A stretch of DNA of 64,000 nucleotides from Marinobacter sp. JH2 (GTDB taxonomy: Bacteria > Pseudomonadota > Gammaproteobacteria > Pseudomonadales > Oleiphilaceae): NCBI RefSeq assembly GCF_004353225.1, contig NZ_CP037934.1:2046001-2110000 (forward strand), written 5' to 3'. The position numbers were made by a program, and so were the translations under genes. Below the pieces are notes generated by a model that had not been told where the DNA came from, ran no database searches, and was given only the letters and a program-made list of their open reading frames with translations. Below, in pieces: positions 63,918 to 64,000 of this stretch (the stretch's first letter is position 1; every line of letters begins with the position of its first letter).

Positions 63918-64000
63918 CTACAACCCGATCACCTGCTCAACGGCGTGCACGATGTCTTCGACCTGCGGCAGATAATTCTGCTCGTTCCGGTAATACGGCA
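63918..64000 (-). CDS. Partial E1 beta subunit of a 2-oxo acid dehydrogenase (C-terminus)
   Basis: Only the last 27 codons are in the window, reading PYYRNEQNYLPQVEDIVHAV and then EQVIGL and a stop. This matches the ends of alpha-keto acid dehydrogenase E1 beta chains. The gene continues beyond the right edge and is 11 bp from E2, as in an operon. Confidence 0.7.
   Translation of the reverse strand, partial: PYYRNEQNYLPQVEDIVHAVEQVIGL

Overview
The window looks like chromosome of a marine gammaproteobacterium close to Marinobacter. This is judged from gene content and gene order (a complete tad pilus operon, an OsmC-YcaO fusion gene, a PA2779/PA2778 pair, DUF6160 and choice-of-anchor D exoproteins, and an amide/urea utilisation locus next to a permease-histidine kinase). 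No ribosomal RNA or other decisive marker is present, so the genus is an inference. I see no tRNA, CRISPR array, insertion sequence or phage.

Region 1 (31-11222, minus strand) is a tight adherence (Flp/Tad) pilus operon read leftwards: flp pilin, tadE-like, rcpC/cpaB, rcpA/cpaC secretin, tadZ/cpaE, tadA/cpaF ATPase, tadB, tadC, a TadD-like TPR lipoprotein, a small DUF3613-like protein, a TadG-like protein and a peptidoglycan-binding lipoprotein. No prepilin peptidase is visible. A gene-free stretch of about 630 bp follows. Region 2 (11853-14408, plus) has an OmpA-type porin and a calcium-repeat lipoprotein, ending at a strong terminator shared with Region 3 (14499-20037, minus), which holds a beta-helix/di-haem cytochrome fusion lipoprotein and a very large M19 dipeptidase-like lipoprotein. 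An AI-2E/PerM family membrane protein follows.

Region 4 (21696-35083) is an amide utilisation locus. On the minus strand sit a LuxR-type response regulator and a 1127-residue sensor that joins an NCS1 permease, an eight-cysteine cluster, a histidine kinase and a receiver. Divergent from them are a five-gene branched-chain-type ABC importer of the urea/short-chain amide class (urtABCDE-like), aliphatic amidase amiE, the AAA ATPase amiB, formamidase fmdA and the zinc ribbon protein fmdB. The same 16-bp palindrome (TRCGTC-N4-GACGTA) lies upstream of both urtA and fmdA and is a candidate binding site for the LuxR-type regulator. Together the genes would import short amides or urea and release ammonia in the cytoplasm.

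Region 5 (36048-43270) is an orphan type VI secretion tip island, vgrG - DUF4123 chaperone - LysM-containing effector candidate - SUMF1-domain lipoprotein. Each gene overlaps the next by 1 to 4 bases. A second SUMF1 lipoprotein points towards it from the other strand. This is the best candidate here for an undescribed effector/immunity system.

Region 6 (43441-64000) is mostly housekeeping and accessory chromosome: a START-like protein, a YebC family regulator, a glutamine amidotransferase, a phospholipase D protein, the PA2779/PA2778 pair, a methyltransferase, an AraC regulator beside two secreted proteins, ThpR, lipid and fatty-acid enzymes, LysE and CPBP membrane proteins, a universal stress protein, OsmC-YcaO, a lipid kinase, a SelW-like protein, a PCu(A)C copper chaperone, a 2-oxo acid dehydrogenase E2, and the last codons of its E1 beta partner at the right edge.
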